The notes under the pieces were generated by a model, which was given only the letters and a program-made list of their open reading frames with translations, did not search any database and had not been told where the DNA came from. A DNA stretch of 64,000 nucleotides from Triplophysa rosa (Eukaryota; Chordata; Actinopteri; Cypriniformes; Nemacheilidae), in NCBI RefSeq assembly GCF_024868665.1, contig NC_079913.1, positions 12,787,824 to 12,851,823 on the forward strand, in the 5' to 3' direction. Position numbers and translations under genes: made by a program. Positions 33,645-44,840 of this stretch are shown piece after piece (the first letter of the stretch is position 1; every line of letters begins with the position of its first letter).

Positions 33645-36473
33645 ATATGCCACTTGCTATTAGAATCGAATTCAATTACCGTTACACTAAGCAGATTGGC
33701 TACAACCTTTCTATTAACAAAGAAGAAATACGCACATGCGTACACACTCACTTAATGCAATGATACAGACTCCCTGGTTTCCACACATATTTAGACAGTG
33801 ATTTCATGGTGTTTGTGTAGAAGTTAATATAGTTCCCCAAAACAGATCTGTAGGGTTTTCATGAACATTCAAAAATGCACACGCGCACCAAATATATATC
33901 TTGGAAACTCAAGCTACAGTGTGAGCAGCGTTGTAATGCAACGCTCACTCTTAAAACAATGTAAAGTTTGTGCCCGTTTGTAGCTGACCTTTTGAAATGT
34001 AGCCAAAAATAACAGACTATTCATATGACGTGTCATTGTGTGGGCCGGGCTGACGCAAAAATCAACGCTGGATGGAAAAAGGACTGCGTGTATCTAGTTA
34101 TATCGAGTTGTAATGTATGCCAAAACGTCAAAGCCATATAATCACATTCAAACAATAATTACCATATTAAACGTTAAATGAGGTATTTGAATAAATCGTG
34201 TATGTGAGGTGTAGTCATAAAATAATCTTTCCATTGAAAACACGGATAGATTGACTCTACTTAGTTTATTGAACTCGTTCCCTCAATACAACTGAGTGGC
34301 ATCTTCCAAAACTTGCGTATTTAAGTTCACTTGATGCTCATGTACAATAGATTGCTTTTAGATATGTACGTTGACTTTGTGCTTAGTTAATGTACCTAAT
34401 GATAATATTCTCCACAGAAATACACAAAAAAAGAATTTTCAACATGTATCTTCATTACTGATAATAAATAATTTGTGGAATAGGGTCCATGTTTCCCAAA
34501 CCAAATACAAGTCACTGAAAAACTGGAGCTTTGTTTATACTAAAATGTGTGAGAATGCAATTTATAACACAACACATTTGTTGGTGTATCGCGAGGACCA
34601 CAATAGTAGGCACTGGCACAAACTTCATTGATCTGTTAAACTTTAAAAAGTCGAAGAGAATTGTGCTAGTTAACTTAAAAGTAAACTTTGTAAAGTTTAA
34701 AGATTAGCAATGTAGGCTACTAAAGTAACTGTCAATACGACTGTCAAGTCAACATAAACACAAAATTTATCTGGTTTTCTCTTTTAATTCAAGGTTTTGG
34801 TTTTATTGAGTAGCAAAAACATGATTTAAAATGTATCAGTGCACATTATTCCATTTATATTCCATTCCATATAATAATATTTCATTCAAATATAATAATT
34901 TCTGCCTTTGACATGACTTTCCTGACAACTGACATCACCAGGTGCTTTTAGTTTTAACCACTTATTACTTTGCAAGATGTAAACACTGGTCCACAAGCAC
35001 TTCTGGTTTTAGTTCATTTATTTTTAAATCGTACATATATAATTGATTCTGTTGTGTTCTGTTGGTTTTATTTTGTTCATAGGTTTGTGTAGTGTTAAAA
35101 AACTGAAACGGAAAGTTCTTCTGTAACAGCATTGGACCAGTGTTATTTACGTATTCCGACTTACTATAGACACTTCCCACAATCCAATCAAAATTGTGAA
35201 TAAAATGAAGTCCCTTCTTTATTCCTCCTTTGAACATTCTATTTTACACATCAACATGTCACATTATTGAAGTTATATGGCACAAATTCTGTTTCATGTT
35301 GTGTTGCATTTAAAGAACGATTGTCGTATCCGCACTCAACTCATTGCAAAAAAACTGGTGTGGATTTAAAGTGGAAATGTATCTCTATGAGGGTCACTCC
35401 AGGAGTGTGGCTTAAATTTCATTCGCTCTTTTCATCGTCGGTTCTCTGTTTCTCTGTCCATCTACAAATTACAAAGCATCACACAAAAACATCCCCAAGA
35501 GCTTCCTGTGTACCAGCTACAGGTCACAAAGACACACATACACACACGCAAAAAGACTCCCAAACCCGGAGATGAGGAAGGCAACCAATCAGAATCACTC
35601 GGTCTTATCAGTCTGCGCCCCATCACTGGCAAGGGGTTTGGGGTGTGGATGCGGAGGGGAAGGCAGCGAGGGGAGGGGGGCGTTCTACTGAGGAGCTAAG
35701 TCGCCGCGGCGACCGCTAAGCCCGCCGCGGTTCCACTAGCTCGGCGGGGCTGTGTGAGCCCCAGGCGGGATTTGTGACAGCGAAATCACATCAGCCTATG
35801 CTGATTAGCCCTCTCTCTCTCTAGCTCTCCCCCTCCCTCCGCTTTACACAGAGAAGGAGAAGAGGGGGAAAACTATCTTACACTGTGCTTTTTAATAGGA
35901 AATCGATCGCTATCTCTAAATTGAGTCCCTGCAAACTTTAATAAAGGCTACAGGGTTGAGTGGCATTTTGCATGCTGATTTTAGGCCGATTGGAGGCTTT
36001 TTTGATGAGAGAGGGGTTGCCATGGTAAAGCTGCGCTCCCAGCGTTCCAACAAACTGCCGTGTGAGCGAGCAAAGAGCAAAAGACTTCCATACGGAATTT
36101 CCATTTTTTTCTTCTAAAAGTGATTGACTGTCGAACAGAGCAGAGGTGTGTGTGCATGTGTAGGGAAAAATATTCAGAAAAATGGTTTGTTTCTGTACAA
36201 TAATTTACAGAATATGGCATTAGTGTACACTATTGATGGGATCTAATTAGAACCGCAGGAAAAAGGCAACCAAACAATGAACAGTTTAGTGTCCCCTTAA
36301 AACTACATTAGTATTAGGGTCTATTTATAGCAGCGTTTTGCCTTAATGCGATGAACGGCTATATTTGTATAGATTTTGGATAATCCCAAAGACTTTATAT
36401 GGTCTGAGAAATTTTATGAACGGTTTCATTAGATATAGCGCAGCCATTCTGAGGAGATTCCATTATATTCTGT
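33645..36473. other. Unique stretch, no gene seen
   Basis: AT-rich up to 35240, with no exon or element end. 35560-36060 is listed as a candidate regulatory block. Confidence 0.5.
35560..36060. promoter_or_regulatory. CpG-rich candidate regulatory block
   Basis: This is the most CpG-rich part of the window outside the DIRS element (GTCGCCGCGGCGACCGC, CCGCCGCGGTTC). It is followed by non-repetitive sequence with CAGCCTATGCTGATTAGCC and GCATGCTGATTTTAGGCC. GTCGCCGCGGCGAC is a perfect 14 bp palindrome. It could be a CpG-island promoter or an enhancer. No adjoining exon was found. Confidence 0.35.
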
Positions 36474-36683
36474 TGTGGCGAACCACAAGTAATATGAGAG
36501 GAGACATTCACCAAGGTACTGTACCTTTAAGGGAGAGAGGAGTTAGTTGTGTTGTTCTTGTTTTGTGATGTGTGGGCTGTGGTTTTACTGGACTCGCTGT
36601 TCGGTGTGAGAGTTATATTAAAGTGGAGAATAAGCGGACCCGACACATCTTCGTTTTTGTCTCCTCGTTTATTGCACTCCACA
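36474..36683. mobile_element. Solo-LTR-like unit, 210 bp
   Basis: The unit starts TGTGGCGAACCACAAG and ends GCACTCCACA, with TG...CA edges and TGTGG/CCACA tips. CTGT lies on both sides (36470-36473 and 36684-36687), fitting a 4 bp duplication. TATTAAAGTGGAGAATAAG may be a polyadenylation signal region. It is non-coding. The short tips make this tentative. Confidence 0.45.
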
Positions 36684-36687
36684 CTGT

Positions 36688-37668
36688 TATAATATGTGTG
36701 TGTGTGTGTGTAGGTGCACTACAAGTCCAGAAGAAATAAAATACAAATATAAGGTCTGTAGGACCTACATTAGGTGACAACCAAAGAGAAAAGTCTTTTC
36801 AGGTGAAGCAAGCTTTACATTACATTAAGACATTTTTTTATTTAGAATGCATGTTTTGATGAAGGAGGTAGGTTACTATAAAACCCAAAATATGAATTAC
36901 AAAAGTAAACAGGGTCATTTACTGTTGACCTGTTCTTGTGTACAGATGCTTTAGATAGTGTCAGCGACAATGACATAAACAAACGCTATGTGACCCAAAC
37001 TTAACTTCAGGTAGACATCTGCGAAGAATCAAGAACTGTTAAGTAGTTTTAATTTAATTTAAATTAATACAATGACTATACAACCAAATATGAATATAAA
37101 TTATTATGAAAATAAATCATAAATTGTTAAATTATAGCAAACACAGACCGGAAGTTAACTTTGGGCCATGCGCGCGTGCCGATGAAGACCGCTTCAGATG
37201 ACGTATACAATGCTGGTTTAACGCTGATCTAGAACTTCCTGTTTTAGTTGTTTAACACCACACAGACTTCAAAATACAACCAACAGAACATTTACAACCA
37301 TTTAAAAATGTTTTTAAAATTTCTTCAAAAAACATTATAAATTATTATTATAAAATATCATAAAAATATCACATATACACTAAAATGACAAAATCTAATT
37401 GGGCTACACTTTATTCTTAAAACTTTCGCCGTTTTATTTTACAAAATTTTCACATATTTGTGAAATGCAGCAAGTAATTAACTGTAATTTACAAAAAACA
37501 TTATTTTATGGTAATATTCCACCAGCTGGGATGCCAGAATTTTTTTTCTGAAGGTTTTATGCAGACACACGCGCAATCGTGTGCACACACTTCTTATCAC
37601 ACACCTCTGCCAGCTGTATTACAGCCCTAGAGGTGAGTAAAGCTTATTCACAATGATGAGCAAAACAC
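36688..37668. other. Unique AT-rich stretch, no gene seen
   Basis: No exon or element end recognised. A short (GT)n run lies at 36695-36711. Confidence 0.55.
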
Positions 37669-37765
37669 AGTGTGTGTGTGCGTGTGTGTGTGCCTGTGCG
37701 TGTGTGTGTGTGTGTGTGTGTGTGCGTGCGTGTGTGTGCGTGTGCGTGCGTGTGCGTGTGTGTGT
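37669..37765. repeat. (GT)n/(GTGC)n microsatellite
   Basis: A GT run with regular C substitutions. Confidence 0.95.
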
Positions 37766-38030
37766 CTCTCAGAGATCTGTTCAGAGGGCAGGATGCCAAT
37801 GGCTGCCACTGGAGAGTATCCAGTGCTTGCCACACCAAGCCACCCAACCACCTGGCATCAGCCCTTCACCTTCAGGCACCGCAACTGGTGAGCCAATCAG
37901 ATCTCAGGGGGGCGTGGTCACATCAAGGGGATTTGCAAATCGATCTGATAGGGGGATGATTTCAAAAGCACCTCATGTACAAAGATGACACATAAAAATC
38001 TCACATTTCAGATTGTTTGAGCGTGTAAGC

Positions 38031-38033
<3 letters not shown>

Positions 38034-38125
<92 letters not shown>

Positions 38126-38126
38126 N

Positions 38127-38209
<83 letters not shown>
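38034..38209. repeat. (TG)n microsatellite with an assembly gap base
   Basis: About 175 bases of TG. One N stands at 38126, and the dinucleotide phase shifts across it (GTGTG N TGTG), which points to a joined gap rather than one unread base. The true length is therefore unknown. Confidence 0.95.
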
Positions 38210-38213
<4 letters not shown>

Positions 38214-40772
38214 TGCTGCCTTGATGTTTAGGCATCGGAGTCGGCTCTAATGTAAAAAGTGCACTTGACTACACTGTATGTTTGGATGTATACACAGTAT
38301 AATAATATTATATAATATCCGTCTAAATAACACAATGGTCATTTGAGAAAGAGCTCCTTCTATGATAAAAAAATGCACACAAATTCAAGTTTGTGTGCCT
38401 GCTTTTCACAAGTGGTAACAGTGCAATGAAATTCACCTATAGGAAGCTTTTTAGCATTATTACAGTCATGTTGATACCAATTACATTCCACCATGACTCT
38501 CTTTCTCCACTTAAAAAAAAGGTCTTAAAATAAATCCAGGTCTTATAATATTAAACAACAATCATTCTGAAGTGACATGCAGCCAATGTGTGTGTGCGTG
38601 TGTGTTACTGTAGAAGACCAGGGAGAGTCCAACACAGGATACACAATACATATTGCAAGCACTTTTTTCTAAATATAGAGTTCAATACATTCAGTGCTAC
38701 TGTAAGGGTTTGTGGTCATGCCCCGAATTGGATTGAATTATTGAGAGGAAATAGAGAGAGAGGAAAGAGCGAGCGAATGAACGAAAGAAAAGGAAAAAAA
38801 GAGTTGCGCTCGCCGGAAAATGAAGGTCTGAGCGTGGGAGTAATGCCTTTTTAGAGAAGTCACTGTTAAAACTTGCAAATGTGCTCAGAGCGATGAATAG
38901 TAGCGATGCCTTTTGGGACACACATATGCACACACACGTCCATCTGAATGGAGTGAGAATTGCCAGAAGTGGTGTACCGAGATGGTTTCATTCTCACATT
39001 TGGACATAGCTGGCATAACTTGAACCCTTAAATAGCATGTGCCGTCAAGCCCTTGGTCTAAAAAAGGATGGAAAGGAAAATAGCATTGAAAGTTATATAC
39101 ATAGAGTTAAGCTGCGCACTTCCTCTCAGATCTTGTTCGTGCACACACACACACACAGGCCCGGGACCCCTGTCCCCCTCGAGGCCTCCTGAGGGCCGAT
39201 AAGATGCTATCAGTTGGCCCTTAAAGCACTTGAGAGCCACTTTAGGAGATCACTGGGGCAATTACCATGAAAAGTAAAAGATACTGCCTATATTGATGTT
39301 AGATTAATACTGACCACCGCCCCATTGATTTTTCTTCCTCAACTGGCAGTCTCGCCCAATCTTTTGCAGTGATGTGAATTTCTGATGCTAACATTGTTTT
39401 TTATTGGACCGTCTCTCTCTTACACACCCCCCACTCCGATAAACCTTTCGTTCGAGCGCGCTATCTACAGTTTCAGGGGCCGATCTAGAGCGGGGACGCT
39501 CCTTATCGGCTGATGTTATTCAATTGTTCCACGCCGATCAGGACCATTAGCGCCTGGTGCTAAATAATGCATCCTGTTTTAAAAGGCTCCTTATCTTTGC
39601 ACTGTTTGTTTCTAACATTATTAGTATTGGAAGGGTAATGACAGTAAAAAGGACGATATGGACTGATTGACAGAGCAGGGTCATCTTAAAAGTGTGCCGT
39701 CCATTTGGGAAAGACGTTGGGGTTTATCTATTGGAATTCAAAGGACAACGGGCCACTGGAGAACGCCAGAAGGCGATTTAAATGTGACTAATTTAAGTGT
39801 TGCTGATGAATCGAGACACATTTTTTCGCTATCTTTCTCATGGACGTAAAGCCTGTTGCTGTGAGACAGATTTATACACCATGCTGGCCTCTGGTCCTTC
39901 CCAGGTCTTATCGCTAGAATTATGGGATCGCAAAAAGCCATTAAAATTCTGCTTAGGTGTCACTGAAACGCCGTATCTGTGGTAACAGAATTTGCTTGTA
40001 TAGGCACATATCGCAAAATAAATCAGTGCAATATTTGCAATTGTCTAACTTATGACCGCATAAAGAAACAAAATTACTAAGCAATAAACAAAATTCGTCC
40101 TTTTTTTGAATATGGTTTCTTTAAAAAAGCTAGTTTGTATAAATAAGTTGATTGGTCTATTTAATCAGTATTTTTAATGTTTACTACAAAATAAGTAAAC
40201 ATGAAAAGGTACAAAACTAAATAATAAAATACCTCTGACCGCAAAATAATTAAAAAGTATTTAACTGTCCCATTCAATGAAAATGCATTGTGATCATCGG
40301 CTGTCAACTGATATTTCAAGAATTGGTCATGTCATAGCAACTGCCACAAGTGCCTCCTTAAAAAGTCTTGTGTGACTCCCTGGACCTGATGCTTTTAAAA
40401 ACTATGAGGTAAACCTGAATTATGAACATTATATTATCAACAATTTATCCATTGTGATAAGAGAATTAATATAGATTTGTTGCTTTCCATTAGCATTTGA
40501 ATAAACACAGTGTTAGTCTTCATCTCCTTAGTCTTGTTTCACTTGGCACGGTGGGTCTTTTAACTTGAAATTTATAGGAGCCAGACAGTAAACAAACATG
40601 CCCATAAGACGTCTGACTTTGATGCAGTGACTAAAATAAGATTGCATCGTTCACAGGAACAGTTGGCGGCATAAATGCGAACAACATAAGATAACAAATG
40701 ACTCCCTCGGGCCTCTAAGTAGGCAGATAGTCACCAACTGGATAGAATATGACTCAAGACTAAAAACTACTA
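38210..40772. other. Unique stretch, no gene seen
   Basis: No supportable exon. 38745-38815 is purine-rich. 39160-39640 is listed as a candidate regulatory block. Confidence 0.5.
39160..39640. promoter_or_regulatory. Candidate conserved non-coding block
   Basis: This non-repetitive block has many transcription-factor-like words: GGGCAATTACCATG, GATGTTAGATTAATAC, CCGATCTAGAGCGGGG, GCTGATGTTATTCAATTG and GGTGCTAAATAATGCATCC. CCGATAAG, ATCGG and TTATC words recur. There is no coding frame. The call is compositional. Confidence 0.3.
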
Positions 40773-41022
40773 ACATGAGGATCCGACCATTCTGCCATTC
40801 AGGGAGGTATACATCCACTCCCATCATCTTCGTTCTGAAAATGAGCGACGCCTAGTTGTTCCATCACAGCGAGGCACCAAATCACTTACAAAAACCTTCA
40901 CTCATTCGGTTCCCCTGTCATGGAATGAACTGCCAGCCTCCACACGAACTGCAGCATCCTTCACAACTTTCAAAGAATAGCTCAAAACATACCTGTTCCG
41001 CATCTATTTGACTAACCAATAA
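40773..41022 (+). pseudogene. LINE ORF2 C-terminus, broken
   Basis: The frame reads REVYIHSHHLRSENERRLVV, then THSVPLSWNELPASTRTAAS, FTTFKE, an in-frame TAG at 40978-40980, and LKTYLFRIYLTNQ before TAA at 41020-41022. W-N-x-LP...R.A.S...FK..LKT.LF is the usual C-terminal signature of L2/CR1-type reverse transcriptase polyproteins. The TAG replaces what is probably a glutamine codon. The polymerase and endonuclease domains are absent. It has no function of its own. Confidence 0.75.
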
Positions 41023-41213
41023 CTGTCTGTCTTGTGTCTAAAAAAATGTGTTTTTCATTCTCTCCCTTGCTTAAACCAGCTTAAATCCTCCTAGTAGCAT
41101 GGCCTTGTAAACTAACAGTACCGTTTAGCGTGTTGACAAAATGTTAAATGCTCTCCTACTTGTAAGTCGCTTTGGATAAAAGCATCTGCCAAATGAGTAA
41201 ATGTAAATGTAAC
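40773..41213 (+). mobile_element. L2-like LINE, 5'-truncated, 3' end and tail
   Basis: The C-terminal part of a non-LTR reverse transcriptase frame is followed by a 3' UTR. The tail is GTAAGTCGCTTTGGATAAAA then GCATCTGCCAAATGAGTAA, ending in short AATGTA repeats. That tail is shared by many fish L2 LINEs and their SINE partners. The 5' break point is not sharply defined, and no target duplication was found. Confidence 0.7.
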
Positions 41214-43049
41214 AAATCCAGCATTTGCGTGGAAAGACAAACAAATATGGATGCGCTTACATCTACAAAGGAGGAGACAAAGATATTGACAATATACAGT
41301 ATAATAATAATCAAGCGTCCTGGCAAGAATTCCATGATGCACCTTTAGATATTTCAGAGATGACCCTCGTCCCATAGATTTTTTTGGACTGCTTTCATAG
41401 GAGACAAGGCTTAACACCCGTTCATACGAAAGACAACAATAACTATAACGTTTATAAACGATAACTTATATAACTTTAAAAATTGTGCAAATTTTAAGAG
41501 AATTGTGGAAATTATATAGGGAATCAAAATCCATTAGCATACAAACAAAGTTATCATCTGTTGGTGTGGTAGATAATACAGTATAGTTATAACATTGTTA
41601 TTTTTATAGTTGTTATTCTTGGTGGGAATGGCCATTTAGGGAAAAAAGCATTAAAAGAATAATCCAAGCCATATCTAGAGACCTCCAGCAACTATCCAAA
41701 CAACCATAACAGCTACAGCAAAAAACGACTAACATTTGTTAAATAACTCTCACATGTAAAAATCTAGATGATCTATGAACTGTTTAAAGACAGCATTTTG
41801 CAAGAACAACCAAACAAACATAATTACGTATATGTGTGCGAAAAGAGCGAGAAACACTGTTTGTCTTTTACATTTGATGGCAGCAGGATCAGTTACAGAT
41901 CCCGTCCATAATCCATCTGCGTCCCGCTCACCCCTGTCAGTGTAATCAGGGCGCTAATTCAAAATTGGGAGGAAGACAATCCGTGACGGACGTGTTTTGT
42001 GTCACTCCGAGCGGCGTCCCCCATGACCAGTGGAAATGCGGCACAAAAACTGCCTAAAGCAACAAAAAAGACTGCGAAGCAAAGAATACCAATGAGTGCT
42101 TACAGAAAAGGTAGTGGCACGGCGTACCCAGCGAATTAAAGTTACCCAAGCACTTAGGGCTGCCTACTATAAAATAACAGCTCGTCTTCGGCAAAATCAT
42201 TATTCTCCGCCTCATTTCGTCTGGCTGCGGAAGAGAATAGACCCCAGACGTGTGGAGTAAAGTAGACTATCCTCCACAGCCCTCAATTATGTGTCGGTGA
42301 GAGGTAATATTGAGAAAGAGGTTTCGGATAAGGTACTGTGGTCCCATGATTCTTTTCTCTCCCAGCAGCCAGCCGCATCTCCGCTGCGGTTTAAGGCAGT
42401 GTTGAGTTACGGCTCAGCAAACCAAGTTATTGCATTTACAGGCTCTTCCTCTCACGAGCTTCTGCTGCAGCTAATTAAGACGAGCGCGGACTCATCGTAA
42501 TGATACACACCTTTCAGAGGAAAGAGAGGGATTCTCAGAATTCCCAGAATCATCGGGTCTCGTTTTCTCTTTTACTTTCAGCTTTAATATAGCAATTTAT
42601 CATTGGCTCGAGTCCAGTCGAGTTTGAACTCACTGTTGACATCACTTTTTCAACAAGTCAACACAATACAGGTGACAACGCATACCTTTCCCTTCATCCC
42701 TATTTGATCTTACCTTCAGAAGATCAGGAATTGCACAATGAATTACACCTAAACAATCACATTTGAAATAAAATGAATAAATGGCTTGATTTTTGACTAT
42801 GGTAATGTTGTGAACTGCTGTTCCCATTTGATGTGATTGGCTGCAAGCCTTATTGTGATGTCTACAAAACCTCTATATCACACTGTAATTCCACAAAATC
42901 CTTCAATGCCAAAACATTAACCACACAGCTATTGTCAACATAAGCCATATGCTTCAATCAGCAACATCGCCTCTGGCCATCCAAATCTGAACTCACAAGC
43001 ACGGCAACACAGCTCTTAATGTACTGCTATGCCATTTTGTTGAGCGAGT
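41214..43049. other. Unique stretch, no gene seen
   Basis: No supportable exon or element end. 41890-42560 is listed separately. Confidence 0.5.
41890..42560. promoter_or_regulatory. Candidate conserved non-coding block
   Basis: A GC-balanced, non-repetitive stretch with GTGTAATCAGGGCGCTAATTC, GGAGTAAAGTAGAC, GCAGCTAATTAAGACGAGCG and CATCGTAATGATACAC. A 69-codon frame at 42291-42500 has no domain. It may contain enhancers. The call is compositional only. Confidence 0.28.
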
Positions 43050-43250
43050 GTAATGTTCAGGGCATCATGAATGGAAGGAGCAAAGGCAAGATCCAAGTGC
43101 AGTTTAATAATCCAAACAAGAAGTTCACCCATAAACAACATAGCGCATCTCAAATAAAGACATAAGACCTGACAATGAACACCGGAAACACAACGACTTA
43201 AATACAAAAGACTACTGAGGGATAACAAAGGCCAGGTTGACACAATCTGG
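43050..43250. repeat. Probable fragment of a TGTCA-type element
   Basis: GGCAAGATCCAAGTGCAG followed by TTTAATAATCCAAACAAG resembles the left interior of the 56829 element (GACCCAAGTGCAGACAGC then TTTAATTATAACTAAAAA). CCTGACAATGAACACCGG and GACTTAAATACAAAAGAC continue in the same style. The ends are not visible. Confidence 0.35.
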
Positions 43251-44424
43251 AAAGGGATATACAAAAGTCAAATACAACCAGACTGAGAAATTAAGAAAAT
43301 CATTAAAAGCATTTAAAAAAATGAAACTGAATAAAAAACAAAATGTGTTTTTATATATATTAATAACATACTTATAACATATTTATAACATATATAATAA
43401 TTGGAGTTGCCACAAATTGCTTACGAATGCAGTTAAAAGTAATTTCAGTACCATTCCCATATGAATAACCGGTCCTATCAGTGTGTTTACATTATGCAGA
43501 AAATATGCATGTCGATTTTTATGAAAATAGAGTTTTCATATAAGTTTAGTTGCTTATCCTCTATATAAGCTTAGTTGCCGTCACTCCTTAAACGACCAAA
43601 TTGTGTACAAACCAAATGGAAATATGCGCTCTTACTCTTCTTCTTTATTTTGTTTGTTTTGGTCTTTGATATCTGATGACAATGATATACATTGTGAATC
43701 TTCCTGAGCAAAAGTGATTTATTTTATTGAATAATAAAACTGCATTCCAATACTATGGATTGATGTCATAACAATATTGCTCTATTACAATATTACAATA
43801 TACTTCATTATATTGTTTGTTTGACAATGTAGTGGAAGTTGCCACGAAAATGGCAGCATTTTTATGTATATTGTGTTGTGCCTGCGGTTTATTTTGCTAC
43901 ATTTAAAGCTGCATTTGTTTTTAACAGTCATAAGAGTAGACAGTAGAGCGTTTCTATTTCCAATGACTGCATCCTTGACTCCTACTTTCGGAGGAGAACA
44001 GACAGAGAAATATGAGCCATATTCTACATTACATGCATAAGCTAATCAATACATTATAAAAATACCTCCCTAATTGAAAAGGTCAAGACTGCTCATGACC
44101 CCCAAGATTGCTAGTGCCCACTTCCTTAACATCAGGGAATCAGATATACCCATGATACGCAAGTATTCCTTGCATTTAAAATGAATATCTGTCAGTTCCT
44201 CGTATTTTGTATTATCCAGAAAAAACACACTTAATTTCTGTATAACTGTGTGATCTTTCAACATACTGTATGTCAGAAGTTGCCATATCTAACAAGGATA
44301 ATTGTGTCGATAATGTAGCGTTTTAAATTCCATTTTTCTTTGCGCATCTCATTTGGTTTATAATCGCGGTTCTAAATAAAAACTTTTTACACGTTTGACT
44401 TTACAGGGTCATTTACTTGGATTC
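43251..44424. other. AT-rich unique stretch, no gene seen
   Basis: No coding or repeat signal recognised. Confidence 0.55.
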
Positions 44425-44470
44425 CTGCACTTATTTATATAACAATTTCTGGGACACAGCGTACCTGCAC
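44425..44470. repeat. Left part of a 40 bp tandem duplication split by the DIRS element
   Basis: The unit is CTGCAC (44425-44430) followed by a 34-base word, TTATTTATATAAC...CAGCGTAC (44431-44464). CTGCAC appears again at 44465-44470, directly before the DIRS left end, and the same 34-base word follows the DIRS right end at 49786-49819. Removing the element leaves two perfect 40 bp copies in tandem. Confidence 0.85.
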
Positions 44471-44690
44471 TTCCCTTTCTGTCGGTCTTTCGACGTTGTG
44501 TCGAACCGACAGATTGGGGTTTGTCTTGAGAACCTATCATCTTCTGAGTATTTAGAAAAGGCCAATGAAAATTGGCGAATGAAATTTGCAATGCCGGACT
44601 CCTCCCCGGATGTCCGGGTATAAGAGGGAAGCCGGCATGCTCATTCATTCACCTTTTGTTCTTCAGAGCCTACGCATCTGATGAGCTACT
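44471..44690. repeat. DIRS left inverted terminal repeat
   Basis: From about 44493 (ACGTTGTGTCGAACCGACAG) to ATTCATTCACCTTTTG near 44660, it is the inverse complement of 49576-49743 with few mismatches (CTCCTCCCCGG against CTCGTCCCCGG). The outer 22 bases (TTCCCTTTCTGTCGGTC...) pair with the internal complementary region instead. A TATA-like GGGTATAAGAGGG at 44616-44628 could be the promoter. Confidence 0.88.
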
Positions 44691-44840
44691 CTGCGATCTT
44701 AGCGATCAATTCATGCTGGATTCTACGACGTGGTGCAGCGGACGGTCCCTTCCTGCAGCGACTCTCCCCTGGGCGTCTCGGCAGTTCCGGAAGTGTCCGA
44801 GCTAATTTCCTTCTAAAAGAGCAAATTTCTCTAGCGTGGC

